DNA of 64,000 nt, taken from NCBI RefSeq assembly GCF_017654505.1, contig NC_054545.1, positions 11,992,047 through 12,056,046 of the forward strand, written 5' to 3'. Positions 1 through 13,057 of this stretch are shown piece by piece. A program made the position numbers and the translations under genes. This stretch comes from Polyodon spathula (Eukaryota > Chordata > Actinopteri > Acipenseriformes > Polyodontidae). Below the pieces are notes generated by a model. That model was not told the DNA's origin, made no database searches, and saw nothing but the letters and a program-made list of their open reading frames with translations. Numbering within the stretch: the stretch's first letter is position 1; each line of letters begins with the position of its first letter.

Positions 1-181
1 TACAATGCATGTTTTTATTTAAAATAGGATAATCCCTTTTGCTGATGTATTTTAAATTAGTCTAAATAAAATAAAACAAAATGCAATAAAAACAATGACA
101 TTCATTTACGCTATATCTATCCACACCAGCCACCCACTTAATTCATTCTCTTTAGGCTGCATCCTCAACAAAGGCACTTAC

Positions 182-366
182 TAGACTTGTTCGGTTACGA
201 AAATGCTCCCGTCGTATCTTCTCCAGGAGATGCATTGCTTTCCGTTTCCAGTGATAAATGCACTGAGTGCAGTATCTGTCCCAGTGGGTTGAAGAGGTCC
301 ACTAGATGTTTTAAAACGACAAGAATGAAAGAGGGAGAAATACTCGACGTAACTGAAGCCTGTCAT
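182..366 (-). CDS. ASB2: ASB2 alternative first coding exon, short-isoform (alpha) type
   Basis: ASB2 is the substrate-recognition subunit of a Cullin-5 RING E3 ubiquitin ligase, with ankyrin repeats and a C-terminal SOCS box. This exon starts with MTGFSYVEYFSLFHSC, which I recognise as the N-terminus of the short (alpha) ASB2 isoform; human begins MTRFSYAEYFSLFHSC. Read from ATG 366, the frame appears to stop at TAG 183-181. A strong donor GTAAGTG (181-175) cuts inside that triplet (TA|G), so the spliced exon has no stop and ends after 185 nt, in phase 2. The UIM-type exon at 2975-3248 also ends in phase 2, so both can join the same downstream exon, which is off the left edge. The middle and end of this exon are not recognisable; the human counterpart is shorter. 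The donor choice is inferred. Confidence 0.72.
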
Positions 367-826
367 TATTTGTATTGCGCTCTATGGATTCTCAATCCTG
401 TTCTGAAGAGCTCAGGCTGACACTACGAACGAGAGCAGATGGGAGCAGTGCAGGGAGGCTCAGCTGTGCTGTATTTTCAGAGTTCAGTGACATCTCTTGG
501 GACTGCAGATGACCATATTAAGAACATGCATTAAAGGCAGCTGAAAGAGAGATAATTCAAATGGATTTCAGCCTCAAGGGAGTTCGTCGCTGTTTGTGCA
601 AGAACCTACATCATAGCATTGTACGATACCTGATCCGCGTTGTTTCGTCATACCAATTTGAATTCGTCATCACTACATTACCATACTTTCTGATTTTTTT
701 TCCAACACATTCCTCGGAATGATTTCTAAAGAGGTATGACATCAGTATAACAATAGTGTTACAGACTTCTGAAGATGTGATGGGACACTAACTTTTCAGT
801 TTAGTAGTACTGCAGTGTGGAAATGA

Positions 827-835
827 ATATATATA

Positions 836-894
<59 letters not shown>
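827..894. repeat. (TA)n microsatellite
   Basis: About 68 bp of nearly pure TA dinucleotide lies between the two ASB2 first exons. Confidence 0.95.
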
Positions 895-897
<3 letters not shown>

Positions 898-1399
898 AGC
901 TTACTGTTGTACTGGAATGCAAAATACAATAGTAGCGTGTTATTATTACAGTACTTTTTTTTTGTATTGACCTACAAAAGCTAAATATTTTTCCTATACT
1001 TTACACATTTTAGCAAATCTATCGTTAGCAGATTTTGTTAGGTCAGTATTGAATGCAAATAAACTTTTTTGTTGTTGTTGCAATATTATACAGTTGTATG
1101 AGAGCATACACACTGATGGGTTAACCAAGATTGAGCTCAATGCAGTAAAACTGGCTCCAACACCCAACTTGTATTCTGTGGTAATGCCAGAAGGTTGTTT
1201 GCCTGATTCCTCTTTTGGCAGCATGCCATATGGGATTATATAATTCACACGCACAGAGATCTCATAGTAAAGCAAAAGGAAACTATGCCCCTGTCCAGAA
1301 CATCTTTGTCTTTCACATGATGCAATGCAAAATGCTTAGAGGGTAGAGGAACATACTTTGTGAGTGACAGGTTACGACAGACATATATACGTATATATT

Positions 1400-1403
<4 letters not shown>

Positions 1404-1454
<51 letters not shown>

Positions 1455-1504
1455 TATATAGATAGATAATATATTAGATTTTTTTTTTTTTTTTTTTTTT
1501 TTTT
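1404..1504. repeat. (TA)n tract followed by poly-T
   Basis: An alternating TA tract (about 1404-1460) is followed by TA-rich sequence and a run of about 25 T (to 1504). The lysine- and tyrosine-rich reading frames across it are low-complexity artefacts. Confidence 0.93.
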
Positions 1505-2974
1505 CATATTACCTATGGGTTATAGACCTGTAAGCATTGTTTGATTTATAGTTTGAAATCACAAGTTTCTGGTCTAAGTGTTTACAGCTCAGTAGCTGTT
1601 ATATACATGTAGAATATGTAGAGTATGAAGTCAATATGTAAGAGAATTCATTATAATATCATGTTTACTGTTGTGAAAGAGGGCGTCCTACATTGTAGTG
1701 TACACTTACGGAATTTATGTTCCCATAGACTGTCGTTTTCCTAAAACAACAATCTGTTTCCATTGCAGCTTGCCAGTAATATTACAATAGAAAAAAGATG
1801 ATAATTCACTGGAACTAAAACACAAAGTGAAAGCTATTCTTAGTTTGAAATGTGACTGATTACAGCTGGCCTGTCTTGTACAACACTGTATGCCTCCTCA
1901 TAACACAAAGACATTGATAACAACTTCTCATTGTAATGTGTCTCGTTGTATCTTTCATTTCCATTTGTTACTGAACAAATGATATTTAAAAATAATATTA
2001 ATAGAAATAAAATCCAGATTGTTAAGTCTGGCGATGATAAGTAGTATCTCACGAATTCACTAGTAACTAGCTACCTTCTCATTTTTGAAAATGCCCTCCC
2101 TGTCTTTTTGGCTGTTTTCTAAAAGGACTTTATCCAATTGAAATGTTGTCATGTGATGAATGATCTGGAGGCATAGCATATCTAAATTGAATAATGATAT
2201 AGAGTACTGCTCAACCCCATTAGTCAATTTTTTTCAGCTTTGTAACAGTACTGTACTGTTTTTCACTGAGATTCCCATAAGGGTGTGTTAAACCGTTAGT
2301 TGTGGATAGTCATAAAGACAGTTTATAGTTATAAGGATTACTGTGTGAACTAGGCTTTAGGTGAACAAAGATAATAATGGATAATGTCTGTGCAGCGCTG
2401 ACGTATAGTAAGGTTGTGTTTCTATCACAGGGTCAGTGGGAATTGTGTATAAACGGACAGACCTTATTTATCTCACATGCGTAGAGAAGCACAGACAGAG
2501 GGTACTTGCAGGTTTCACCCAGAGCTAAACTATCAGAAAATAATAGATAATAAAAATTATCAATAATTAAAATAATAAAGGTAGACCATAAATGTGTGTG
2601 GGATGAGTAGGATGTGGTGTCAATGTGCATGATTGTTCAGTTTGTTTTTAATAGGCTCCTTAGCTCTTTGAAATTCTATTTCACCTAGATATTAGCGAAG
2701 TAGTGGAAGTTAGGCTTTGACCTGATTTTTGGACATTAAGTTATAAGTTTCTTTCTGAAAAGTATCACGCTTCAATCTGAGTAAAGCATAAAAAAAAACT
2801 TTGATGTGCCCTTTTTCCCATATAAAGTATTCTGCAGTGCTTAAATGAGAGGTTACTTAGAAAACAGAGGACTGTGTTTTAGTGGAACTAGAAAGACACA
2901 CAAATTACACAGCGAGGATGCACGCGCACACATGCATGAGTGACAGTGGAGAGTGTGGACGGCTGTTTTCTCAC

Positions 2975-3248
2975 CTGGGAGGGTAAGCAGTGGGGGCTTG
3001 TGGGTTGGCTCTGGCAGGTCTTCTGTCTTCAGCTGCCTCTCCAGTTGCTGCAGGCTGGCTCCTTCTTGTTGTTGTTGGTTTCTGAAGGCTCTGGGCAGCT
3101 GCTGGTCTAGGAATGTCCATCAGGCTCTGCTCTATGGCCATCTGCATGAGCTCATCCTCGCTGAGGCTGCTGTACAGACTATAATCTTCGTTGGCCAGGA
3201 TCCCTGGGGCACGTTGGGTGGTGACCCCTGTCGCCATGTTTGCTTGAC
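2975..3248 (-). CDS. ASB2: ASB2 alternative first coding exon with ubiquitin-interacting motif (beta type)
   Basis: This exon encodes the N-terminus of the longer, muscle-type ASB2 isoform. ATG is at 3237-3235. The segment EDYSLYSSLSEDELMQMAIE is a ubiquitin-interacting motif (acidic patch, conserved Ala and following Ser) and nearly matches the human isoform (EEYSLYSSLSEDELLQMAIE). A Pro/Ala/Arg-rich linker follows. On the minus strand the exon has a pyrimidine-rich acceptor ending CAG at 3249, 11 nt of 5' UTR, then coding sequence to the donor CAG|GTGAGA (GT at 2974-2973). Coding length is 263 nt, phase 2, the same as the exon at 182-366. A noncoding exon must lie upstream (higher coordinates). 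Ankyrin repeats and SOCS box are off the left edge. Confidence 0.88.
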
Positions 3249-3323
3249 CTGGAAACAGAAGAATAACAATGCCAACCAGTAATACCTACTGTACGCCTCT
3301 TTTTTTGTGTGTGAATAAAACAT

Positions 3324-6300
3324 TTTATTGTTTATGAAAATGAATCTTTATACAAAAAATAAATTCATTAGTTCATGATAGTCTACACAAATAATGTGTA
3401 TAATACATATTAACATGTATTTGTATTTGTGTGTATATATTACAACTGCCTCCTTACAATAAGGCTGTATCTCATTGATTATTCCTGTTCATATAAGTTA
3501 AAACAATAGGTATATCCACCCCTAGGAGTTCAATATATATTTTGTATGACTAAATCATTATTTTAATGGGTAATCTTTTGTATTTATATACTCTATTGCT
3601 TTTGACCAACATTTTGTAAAAAGATTGGTCACTGCTACCATATCCTATTTTTTAATGTTACTTCTATGATGATTCCGCCATTCTGCAACAGAACATATGC
3701 AAACATATCCAAAACTTTAAACACTCAATCATGACCTTGAATTAGATCAACTATATCACTTTCCGGTCCTGGGGCTATGAATGAAGTAGGAAGAATTAAC
3801 AACAAAAACACAAAAAAGTAGCATCATATTTTTACCACCCAGCCTCAAAAGCCAACCTTTTAATTTGTAATATAATATGTGTTGTCAGAGAGATCTACAA
3901 TCTTGTACATTTCAGAAAATGCATTTTGTCTAGACTGGTTGGAAGGAAAACCACTTTAGACTAAATAGGGTCAATTAAAATCACACATTCATCAGTAGAA
4001 CCTCTCTCTAGTGTAAAGTGTATATATAGATACACTTTAATTAGGTTAGTTACAAACTCACTGATAGCAGCTGTCAGAGTGCTATCAGTTAGCAATCACG
4101 ACAGACAAGCTAAGTGATATGACACAAGGACGCTAAGGAGTCACTTGATAGTACCCTGCATACCAGTGTTCTATTCAACAAACCAAATGAGTCCTGCCAA
4201 ACCAATTGCAATTGTTCATAATCATAGTAAACATTACACTATACATGCATACTTTCAGTCCTAATAACCAAATAATTATCATTTTTTATAATTTATTATT
4301 CATGCAATGCCTATTAATATCTGAACTTTGTGACACAGGTGGTTTGGATATACTATGAAAAACAGCGCTGTTCATCCAAGCAGAAGCACTCAAGCAGGAT
4401 TTGTAGTGGGGTTACCTTTTAATGGCATGTTCTAATAGCTTCTTTTTTTATATCAAACTTCACAAACACTTCTCGTGAAGCATGACACCCAGGTACAGAA
4501 AGAATAAACAGACCGTACAAGGTAGTGTGTGATTCTGTGTATATAAGACGTAAAGTTCCCAAGGTCTTAAAGTTCCCAAGGTCTTTGTTTCACCAGTTCT
4601 GTTTGAAACATTCTGGACTCTGGAATGAGGACTGGATTTGAGCCTCCATGACTTACAGTACTTTTGTAAGCAAATAAAACTGGGTAGTTTTATTATACCT
4701 TAGACTTTTATATTTTTATTATACTTAGACTCCTGCTGTGAGTTAAACCATTGCACGCTGTAAAGCGATTAGTCTGATTAATCACACAACATAAAACCAC
4801 TGGGGCACATACATGTTACATTGAGCTAGTTTGTCTTGCGATAAAGTCCTTAATTGTAGGCCTAATACTAGATCACTTATCAAAGTATCAACCCCCCTCA
4901 GAGCCTTTATACTACCTATTCTAGGATTAAATTTGAATTAGGTATCGTTATCACACTTGTTTTAATTGTTACTTTTTAAAAGCCACTATAAGTACTTTTG
5001 CTATACACTAACACTTAATTAGTTACCATAAGCAATACATGCTGCTTAGCTTCAGCAACACGTGACAAAGCCGGCAACTTTCACTGACAACTATCTGGTT
5101 GTTGGGTTCATGTTCAAGGGCAGGTTTTTTAAATAAGGTATTGTAGCGTATTGAAGTGTAATTGCATTATACAGAATGCAGCTGGAGTAAAGATTGTAGA
5201 GTATCCTCATTTTTGGCACTGTGGTCATGCAATAGGTCATAGCTGGGTTTATTAATTTAATGGCAGTAGTCATTTGTTTTATTATCAAGGTCCACCTGTT
5301 GCTGTATTTTTCAATCTCCTGTGCTTTGTCACTTCCTCCATTGGAATGTCCATACCAAGTGTCATCACAATTGGGAGTTCAGTAATCTAGATACATTTAA
5401 AAATGTATGCATGACATTGGATACATTTTGGTGGGTGATAGAGATTATATGCATTTGAACTGTATTATATACCTGCTGTTTTGAAGATATTCGATCATGT
5501 ACATTCTTCGAAAATTCCAGCTTGGAAAGTGAAATGTACACCGACAGACACTTGTTGTGTCAAGAAGAACCGTATGACTCCTGGATTGTGTTTCTCTCTC
5601 CAAGTAAACAGTCCCAAGGAGCAATGATCCAGTTACAGGTGCTGGTTCACTGTTTATAAATAGGGCTCCTGGGATTCGCACACTAACCATTTCAAACCAG
5701 AAATGCATTTTTATTGCTCTCAATCACCTAATCCAAACAGTCTGTTCCATTAAAATAAATAAATAAATAAATGGTTTAGATAAAATATTTTTTGCTTGGA
5801 GACAATACAGATGCTTGCACATAAATAATGCCTACATAGCTGACTGGAAATGCACGAGTTGTAGAACTGTGAGACACTTATAGTGACATAGAGCGTGGAG
5901 TGTCCTGTCTACTGTACCTATGTATATACAATATATCACACTATATATCATCAGATGCAAGTTCTTGGTAACTACTTCAGTAGGCGTTATTAAGAAGTTT
6001 TTCAACATACTGTGAAAGTAAATTATGGGACTGTCTTGAAGTTTAAAAAAATGTAGGTACTAGTGAAATTCATTATTTTAAGCTATATCCTAATTTGACC
6101 AATTATTACAAAAACATATTGCTTTGAATGTAAATTAATGTAACCCACAATACTTTTTCACAGTTTTGACAACTCATTGACTGACATATTGGTAGTTTTC
6201 TTGCTAGTCCTATTTTAATAATACTTGAATTCACCTAATTAACGCCTTCGTTTAATTATATATGTTACAACAGGTGTTCAATAACTTACCTTAAACTCTT

Positions 6301-7020
6301 AAACAAGAACACTGAGGCCGCAATAGCTCCTATCCACATTCTGAGTTACTTATATTTTCTTTACAAAATGTATTTATGTTCCTCCTAAGAGATCTGTAAT
6401 GTATGTTACTTACATATTTTATAGTTGCCATGTAGATATGTACCAGTGTGTTTGTTGTCTCACAAGGGTGTGTGAAAAAGAGTTGTAATAAATGTTGCAA
6501 CAACTGCTGACTGACCCTTTAGGTTAACCAACATTTTGCCTGATCTTGGTGCTCACAAAATGTAATATGTCAAACATTGAAGATGTTTTGCCTATGTGTT
6601 GTTTTTCCATGTACAGTCCTGCATCAATGCCTCTTTAATTCAGTAGTGAAAGTGTAAAGCAACACAGGTGCAAAAAGCAGCTGAGCTCAGATAACAAAAG
6701 CAGTTGTGTGTGCAGACATTTGTCATGCAAACAGGGTGAAAGTACCTTGTTTCTTCACCTGTTCCAAGAACTCACAGCTCCTGAATCTACTCTTGTTTGG
6801 TGGTTTCTTTGTATCACTTGTCCTTCACATTCACTCTCTTTCTTGGTTCTGAGTGTGTTTTAGCTCTGCAGCAATAGAAAACTCTTGGTACATTCCTGGC
6901 GCTTCATATATTTACAGTATGTGGTGACAAGCCAACTTTCAACTTGTCAAGTTCGCATGCTCGGGTTCCTTGCTGTTGTCCAGACAGGGGTTTGGTTTAA
7001 ATTACAGGAGGTTGCTGTAA
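3324..7020. other. Intergenic or ASB2 5' region without recognised genes
   Basis: I see no convincing exon. The sequence is AT-rich with frequent stops in all frames. It contains a perfect 17-bp tandem duplication (4551-4567 and 4568-4584, taaagttcccaaggtct). An ASB2 noncoding first exon on the minus strand is expected in this area but cannot be placed from sequence alone. Confidence 0.5.

Positions 7021-7021
<1 letters not shown>

Positions 7022-7083
<62 letters not shown>
7022..7083. repeat. (TTA)n trinucleotide microsatellite
   Basis: About 20 uninterrupted ATT/TTA units. The poly-Tyr reading frame across it is an artefact. Confidence 0.95.
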
Positions 7084-10000
7084 TCTTACTTAACGAAGGG
7101 ATGCTTATTGATGTAATTATTTATATTTTTTTAATTTTTTTTGCTAAAGAAATGAAATTGCAAAACTAATAACAAGCAACTTAGAATGTTTTCCTTTCTG
7201 GCCCAAACCTGGCCCATAGTGACTTAAATAGCAGTTATAGTTAATTATTTCTAATTAATAATTAAGAAGATGATCATTCATTTGATTACACCAAACAGGC
7301 ATTGCAGTATGTAGTGTTAAAAAGCTGCAGTGATGAAATAATTTCTATCAGCTGCTCCTTATGGAATATATTTCTTCAGTCATGACAGTAGAAAACACAA
7401 GTGTATTTTGTGTTACGTATTCAGTCTCCTTAGCTGGCCCTCATACAGAACCCAGTTCAAACAATTGGTAAGCGGCTGACCAGCACTTCTTATTGGATAT
7501 GGTATAAAAATCCCAGCACTGAATTTTATAGTACAGATTTTGTTTTTGTTTTTATGAGCCAACATAACCATGCAAAACATTTAAAAAAATAGAAAGCTGC
7601 CAGTTCTGGCCACTATAAAGTTATGAAGGTCATTACTGGAAATGTTCACAGGGCTATTATAAAATAGAATGTGATGGTTGTCCTGTTTGCTTACCATGAA
7701 TACAATAAAGTTCTGAAATCTTGCCGGACCCCTTTGTAAATGGGTTCTTTGATTTTCAAAATGTCTTGTTTAAAAAATCAGCTGGTTGTAAACATATTAC
7801 AAATATCAAGTCAGAACAAGAACTAAAATTGTGTATCTTTACTACAGCATTAAAAGCAGATGTCCAATACCTTTGAAAGTGTAATGTGTTTTTTCATGAC
7901 AGACTAGTCTCTGAAATAAGTAATGGTAATTGTAAATCTGTTTGTTCAAAGCTGTGCAGGAAGGTCAAGTATCACATTCCTGGACAAAAATGTTCCCTCC
8001 AGCTTACTTTAACCGGAACATATATCACAGGCCGCAGATTTAAATTTAATAGATCAAAGATTCCTGTAGATCTGTCTCCCCATTAACTGTACACAAAGGT
8101 CAATGTTTCTCTATTTATTGTTATTTTACCAAGAAAAGACCCAAAAACTTTACATTTCTGGCGTTTTCTGTGATGAACATCAACAGATGTCATAAAATGA
8201 GGGAACGTTGAGCCATGTCATAAAGTTAATTAAATATGCCTGTGCACATTTTATTCTGCCTGAGAAAGATATTCTTGGTTTAAAGAACCATTAATTTAAT
8301 TTCATTAATTGATTTCTGAGGTCCTCTGACATTTTACAACCAAACAAATATTGTCTCACTTCCTTTTTTAATGTCAGCTACTGTATGAATAGCTTGAAAC
8401 CAGCACTAGCCTTGCACTCAGTCCTGGCTTTCAGAGCTACTTGCAATTAAGTATATTATTTAAATGAACTGGAGCCAGGTGTTTGCTGCTAAATAAATCG
8501 TTCATACCGTGTAGCTGCATGAACAGCTCCTAACAGTAAACCTACACACATGATCAGTTCAGAGCAGATTTACCAGGGACTTCATTGTTCAAACTCCTGA
8601 CATCTGGTTATTTAAAAAATATATCTAAACAAGAAAACTTCTTAAACACAGAGAAGGGCACAGGGTTGGTGCAAGTTTCAAGTCCTGTGTATGCCAGCCA
8701 GATATGATAATGTGAAAAACCTACCTGCAGGGAGGGACTATTTACTAAAGCAAATTAGATTTTTTATTTTTTGATATAAAGGTTCAGTCTTTTTAAAGGA
8801 TTTGCAACTGGGGTAATACATAATTTCCTTATGATACATACACAAAAAAAAAAAACCATAATTGAAGCTCTTGTATCATTATGAACTGACAAAAAATAGA
8901 TTTAACATGGGGTGAAGTGAATTTAAAAGAAAGAAAGCATTATGTCTTAACATAAATAACTTTAATAATATTACACTCAAGAATGGCCTAACCCCAGAAA
9001 GGGGTTCCAATGTGCTGATGCTTGTGCTAGAAAATGTTTCACCAGCATGGTCAATATTGTGTGCAGCAGTCTATACAGAAAAATTTAGGAAGCTCGATTA
9101 GCAGACACCCAAGCAGAGACACAGGCAACACAATGGCTTGGTAACAAATATAGCACAATGGCCCTGATACTGTAGGACACTGGTAGTGATAAGGTACCAT
9201 GGTATTGAAATAGAACTCCAGTGTGTATTGGTTTATATATAAACACCATTTACCCCTGGGTGGCAGCTAAGTGCATCTTGACTGACTCAAATGTTTGAGT
9301 AACTTACCTTGAATGTGCTGCTCCATACTGTACTTCACTTTCTCATCAAGTCAATGTGGGTTGACATTATTAAAATCACTACCTATTTTGTATACTCATT
9401 TCCAAGGAAATAGCTAAAAAAAATAACTAAATAAAAATCATTAGCAAACTATGTTTTTAAGTTTATTTCAGGATTGAATTAATGTACTGTAAATTGTAAT
9501 CTGTCTGTAGTTCCATGTAAGAAGGTATACTATAGTAAATGCTCCATTCGGGACCGAAGAACTATTTAAAATAAATAAACAAATTAATCAATAATGTGAC
9601 TGTGTGATTAATTATATTGTTTGTGACATAGCTTTTCTAAATATTGATTCAGTCCAATACAATGCAGGCATTCTGGTATCAATCAATAATGTTTACATAC
9701 ACAGACAGGCTTCTGCTTCCAGAATCGCAAATGGCCAAAGGCTGGTGGAAGAATGTTTGTTCTCAAGTTTTGTGGCTTAGTAGTTTTATTCTGATGACAT
9801 TATGATCTATTTTGTCTATACATACAGGTATAACTAGTTGAGGCCCAACAGTCTTCATTCACATTTGATTTCTCTCAGGTTCTTCTTGTCCTGAAATGCA
9901 ATAAAATTCTGTCTATTGAGTTAAGAGATCTGAATTAATGTGTACACGTTAACAATTTTGTGGAGACTTTAAGGATGTTGCAAGACTTTGGCAGGCACGC

Positions 10001-13000
10001 AAGCTTATTAATTTACATACCAAAGTAATGAGCTTGCGAAGATCCTTTTTTTTTTTTTTTTACAAGCAAAGGCACAGGCTTGAAGAGTCTGGAGTCTAGA
10101 TTCAGGTCACACTATGAACATATGGTTTGTCACAATGTTTGCACCCATTGGGTCCAAATATGGCAGCATGTTAGGGGATTTGGACAAAAAACACATGGCA
10201 AAATGCTGTCAATAGTGTGGGGCAACCATGGCCATTATTGTCTGGATGTGAAATTTCAATATGGAGATAATAAACAGAGGTTTATTTTCTTTCAATACTT
10301 TCACTAAATATATTATTCAAGGCAAAAAGATGCAAATTTGTTATCAACCGTGTGCTTGCAGATATATATTTCACATTCAGCATGTTTAATAGCTGGTGAA
10401 AAGATCTCAAACAAATGTGTTTTCATGCTTTCAGCTGGTCTATCTGACCTAAATTGTCAGGAGTTTATCTTACGGCTCTCCATCTCTAAATAATATTCAG
10501 CATGAGTAATGGCATTCTAATTTTAAAACGGTCTGCAAAGCAAAGCGCATGATTTGGTTCTGGGTCCTGTTTCAAAATGCTCATAGGTCACAGGAGTTTG
10601 TTTTCAGAACTCTCTTAAACAGTGGGGGATACTTCATTAATAAAAAAAGAACGTAAACAATATCTGAGTAATTGAAATAAAACCTCAGAATGATTGCAAA
10701 CGTCATATAATGCAAGCAAATGTCACTCTTTAAAATATATGTGTACTATTTATAAAGGCTGTAAAGTGTATATGAAAAAAAACAGCTTTATATGTGTTTT
10801 CTCTAGGGTTTTAAAGGTACCATGGAGCCCGACCAAGAGAGAGAGAAGTTTCACATTGTGACTTTGGTTGATTACCGATACAGAACTGTGAGACCTCAGT
10901 GTGAGGACAAGGTCCTTTAACACTTAAAGCTACTTATAAATAGACTGTGAAATCTCCTATTGCGGATACATGAATATGACTATAAGGCCAAGGCATTCAA
11001 GAAACCTACAGCAGGAACCTTTTAGCAGTCAAAATTTATTGTGGCATTGCACGACTTAAAGGAATATCTTAAATCATCTGTATTTTTTTGTTTTAATGCC
11101 GTACCTATTTAATGCACAATTGTGTGTTTTATATCACTTTCTCTATTGTTTCTGCTTAGATAATTATTTACAGTTCTACTATTTCAGAAACTGAAGAAGT
11201 TTGAGAAACTACTCCTAGGTGTGTGAAGCTAATTCTCTGTACAGATTTTCCACTGACTAACTCACAGCTGTCATAGTTGTAGAGGAGTGCTGCTTCAATG
11301 CACAAATTCAGCTTTTAGAAGTGGTTGAACTAAAAGGGACAGTTTTGTTGGATTAATTAGTGGGGATGGAAATAATAACCTTAGCAGAAAAAGAAATGAA
11401 CAGCAAAGCATAGTAAAGCCTAGTGCAATGACGATAAAGCAAAGGCAAAGTTGGCAAAACACAAAGTGAGGTTTAGGATGGCAACTCACTAGGATCAATA
11501 AACTCGTTTTAATCTGCTTGTTTGCAAAACATTCTTATTCAGAATGAAGAAAATGAATTCCCCAGGCCAACCAAGCTTGGGATGTTACACTGGGTGTCTG
11601 TCTTCTACCAGATGCAAAAACATTTTTGTAACTCAGCTAGAAGAACCCAGGTACAGTACCACTTTGTTGCAATATTATTTTTTTGTATTGTACAGTAACC
11701 AATATGAATGATACATTATATCAATTGATTCTGTCGTTTAAAGTTTTACACATGCTTGTTTTTGAGACAGGAAGGTAATGTGGCACCTTTAGTGTAGACC
11801 AGGCATATTCCTCAATAACTGTGGGCATTATATTGTGGGAAGGAATGTTCAAAATAGGTTTGTTCAGTAATTGTTTACATTGAAGACAAAGAAAGCATCA
11901 TTGGCTTATTTTTTTAAGTAATAAAAAGACTATAACAAAATATTTTTGATGAGCATGTTGTAGTGCAAAGTAACATAAAACATGACAAAAGGTGAGCTGG
12001 CTGTTTCACAAGCCATCAAACTGTCACTTTTGTGTTTTTTGCTATGTATCAAGTAGATGTTATGAGTAGAGTAATATTTACATTTATAATCAATAAATAA
12101 AGGGGGGGGGGATTGTTTTGGTTTTTTTTGTTTAGTTTTATTGGTAGTATTATTTTGTTTTATATACATAACATTAATGTTACCTAAAGCAGTTATCCCC
12201 TGGTTAAACTGTATCCCTTTTGAATACTAAGTGCTGGAAAAATTAATCAGGTTGACTTTTTTTTTTTTTTTTTTTTTTACATACATTACCATTTTATAAT
12301 TAAAACCTGGACCCAACCATGGGATGTTACTTAAATTTGTTGGCAAGCTTTATGACATAACCTCAACTTTATATAGCACAGAAGAAGCTAAGAAAGGGCA
12401 TTTGCTATATACTTTGTTGAATGTGTTATTGACAGTGTCAGAATATACAGTATGAAGGTCTAGGCAGGAAACTGCATATATGTGGAGATTTATTATGAAA
12501 TCTGTTCAATGTGTCTGTTTTCGGAAGGATATTAGCAATATTTTTGATTGTAAGGGTCATCCCTGGACTGCTTCCATATCTCAGAGGCATAAGTTACTGA
12601 AAAGTGACTCTATGGGCTAGACTTTGCTGTATATTTACACCCTCAAGGAATTAAGAGTAATTATTGAGGGACAGTCATTCTAATCAAATATTTTCTTTCA
12701 TCTAAGGTAATACAGAGCAAGGCAAAGCTCTTGTCTGCAGGATTTGATGAGAACATATTCAGAAATCTGTTGAGCACTGTAAATCAATTTATGTTTTGTT
12801 TTTTTATTTGAAATAAATACAGGTAATTGTTTAATGATATAATACTGAAATGTGTGAAACATGCATGTTCTTGGTTTATTCATACTTAGCAATTAGTTTA
12901 ATGTCTATTCCTTTTTACTGTTTTAAATGGATTTTCCTGTTGACAGTATGTACTAAAGTATGTAGTATGTACTAAATCCATATGCAAAGACAAAAGGTAT

Positions 13001-13057
13001 TGAACTCCTGCCCTGTTAATGGCTGCTATCATGGCTTGTTGCTGTCTTTTTTTTCAG
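7084..13057. other. Gene-poor region upstream of the OTUB2-like exons
   Basis: Expected location of the 5' part of an OTUB2 gene on the plus strand. I searched by eye for the Josephin-unrelated OTU catalytic block (the DGNCFYRA signature) and did not find it. A short ATG frame at 10822-10920 (32 codons) follows a possible acceptor (ttctctag), but its peptide does not resemble OTUB proteins. Homopolymers occur near 10048 and 12258. Nothing else can be supported. Confidence 0.45.

Noticed and set aside
6885..7169. Frame with a poly-Tyr run
   Set aside because: Created by the (TTA)n microsatellite.
11190..11218. Short exon-like segment (ttcag / ctag-gtgtgtg) upstream of the OTUB2-like exons
   Set aside because: The 10-residue peptide (KLKKFEKLLL) is too short and only vaguely like otubain; not supportable.
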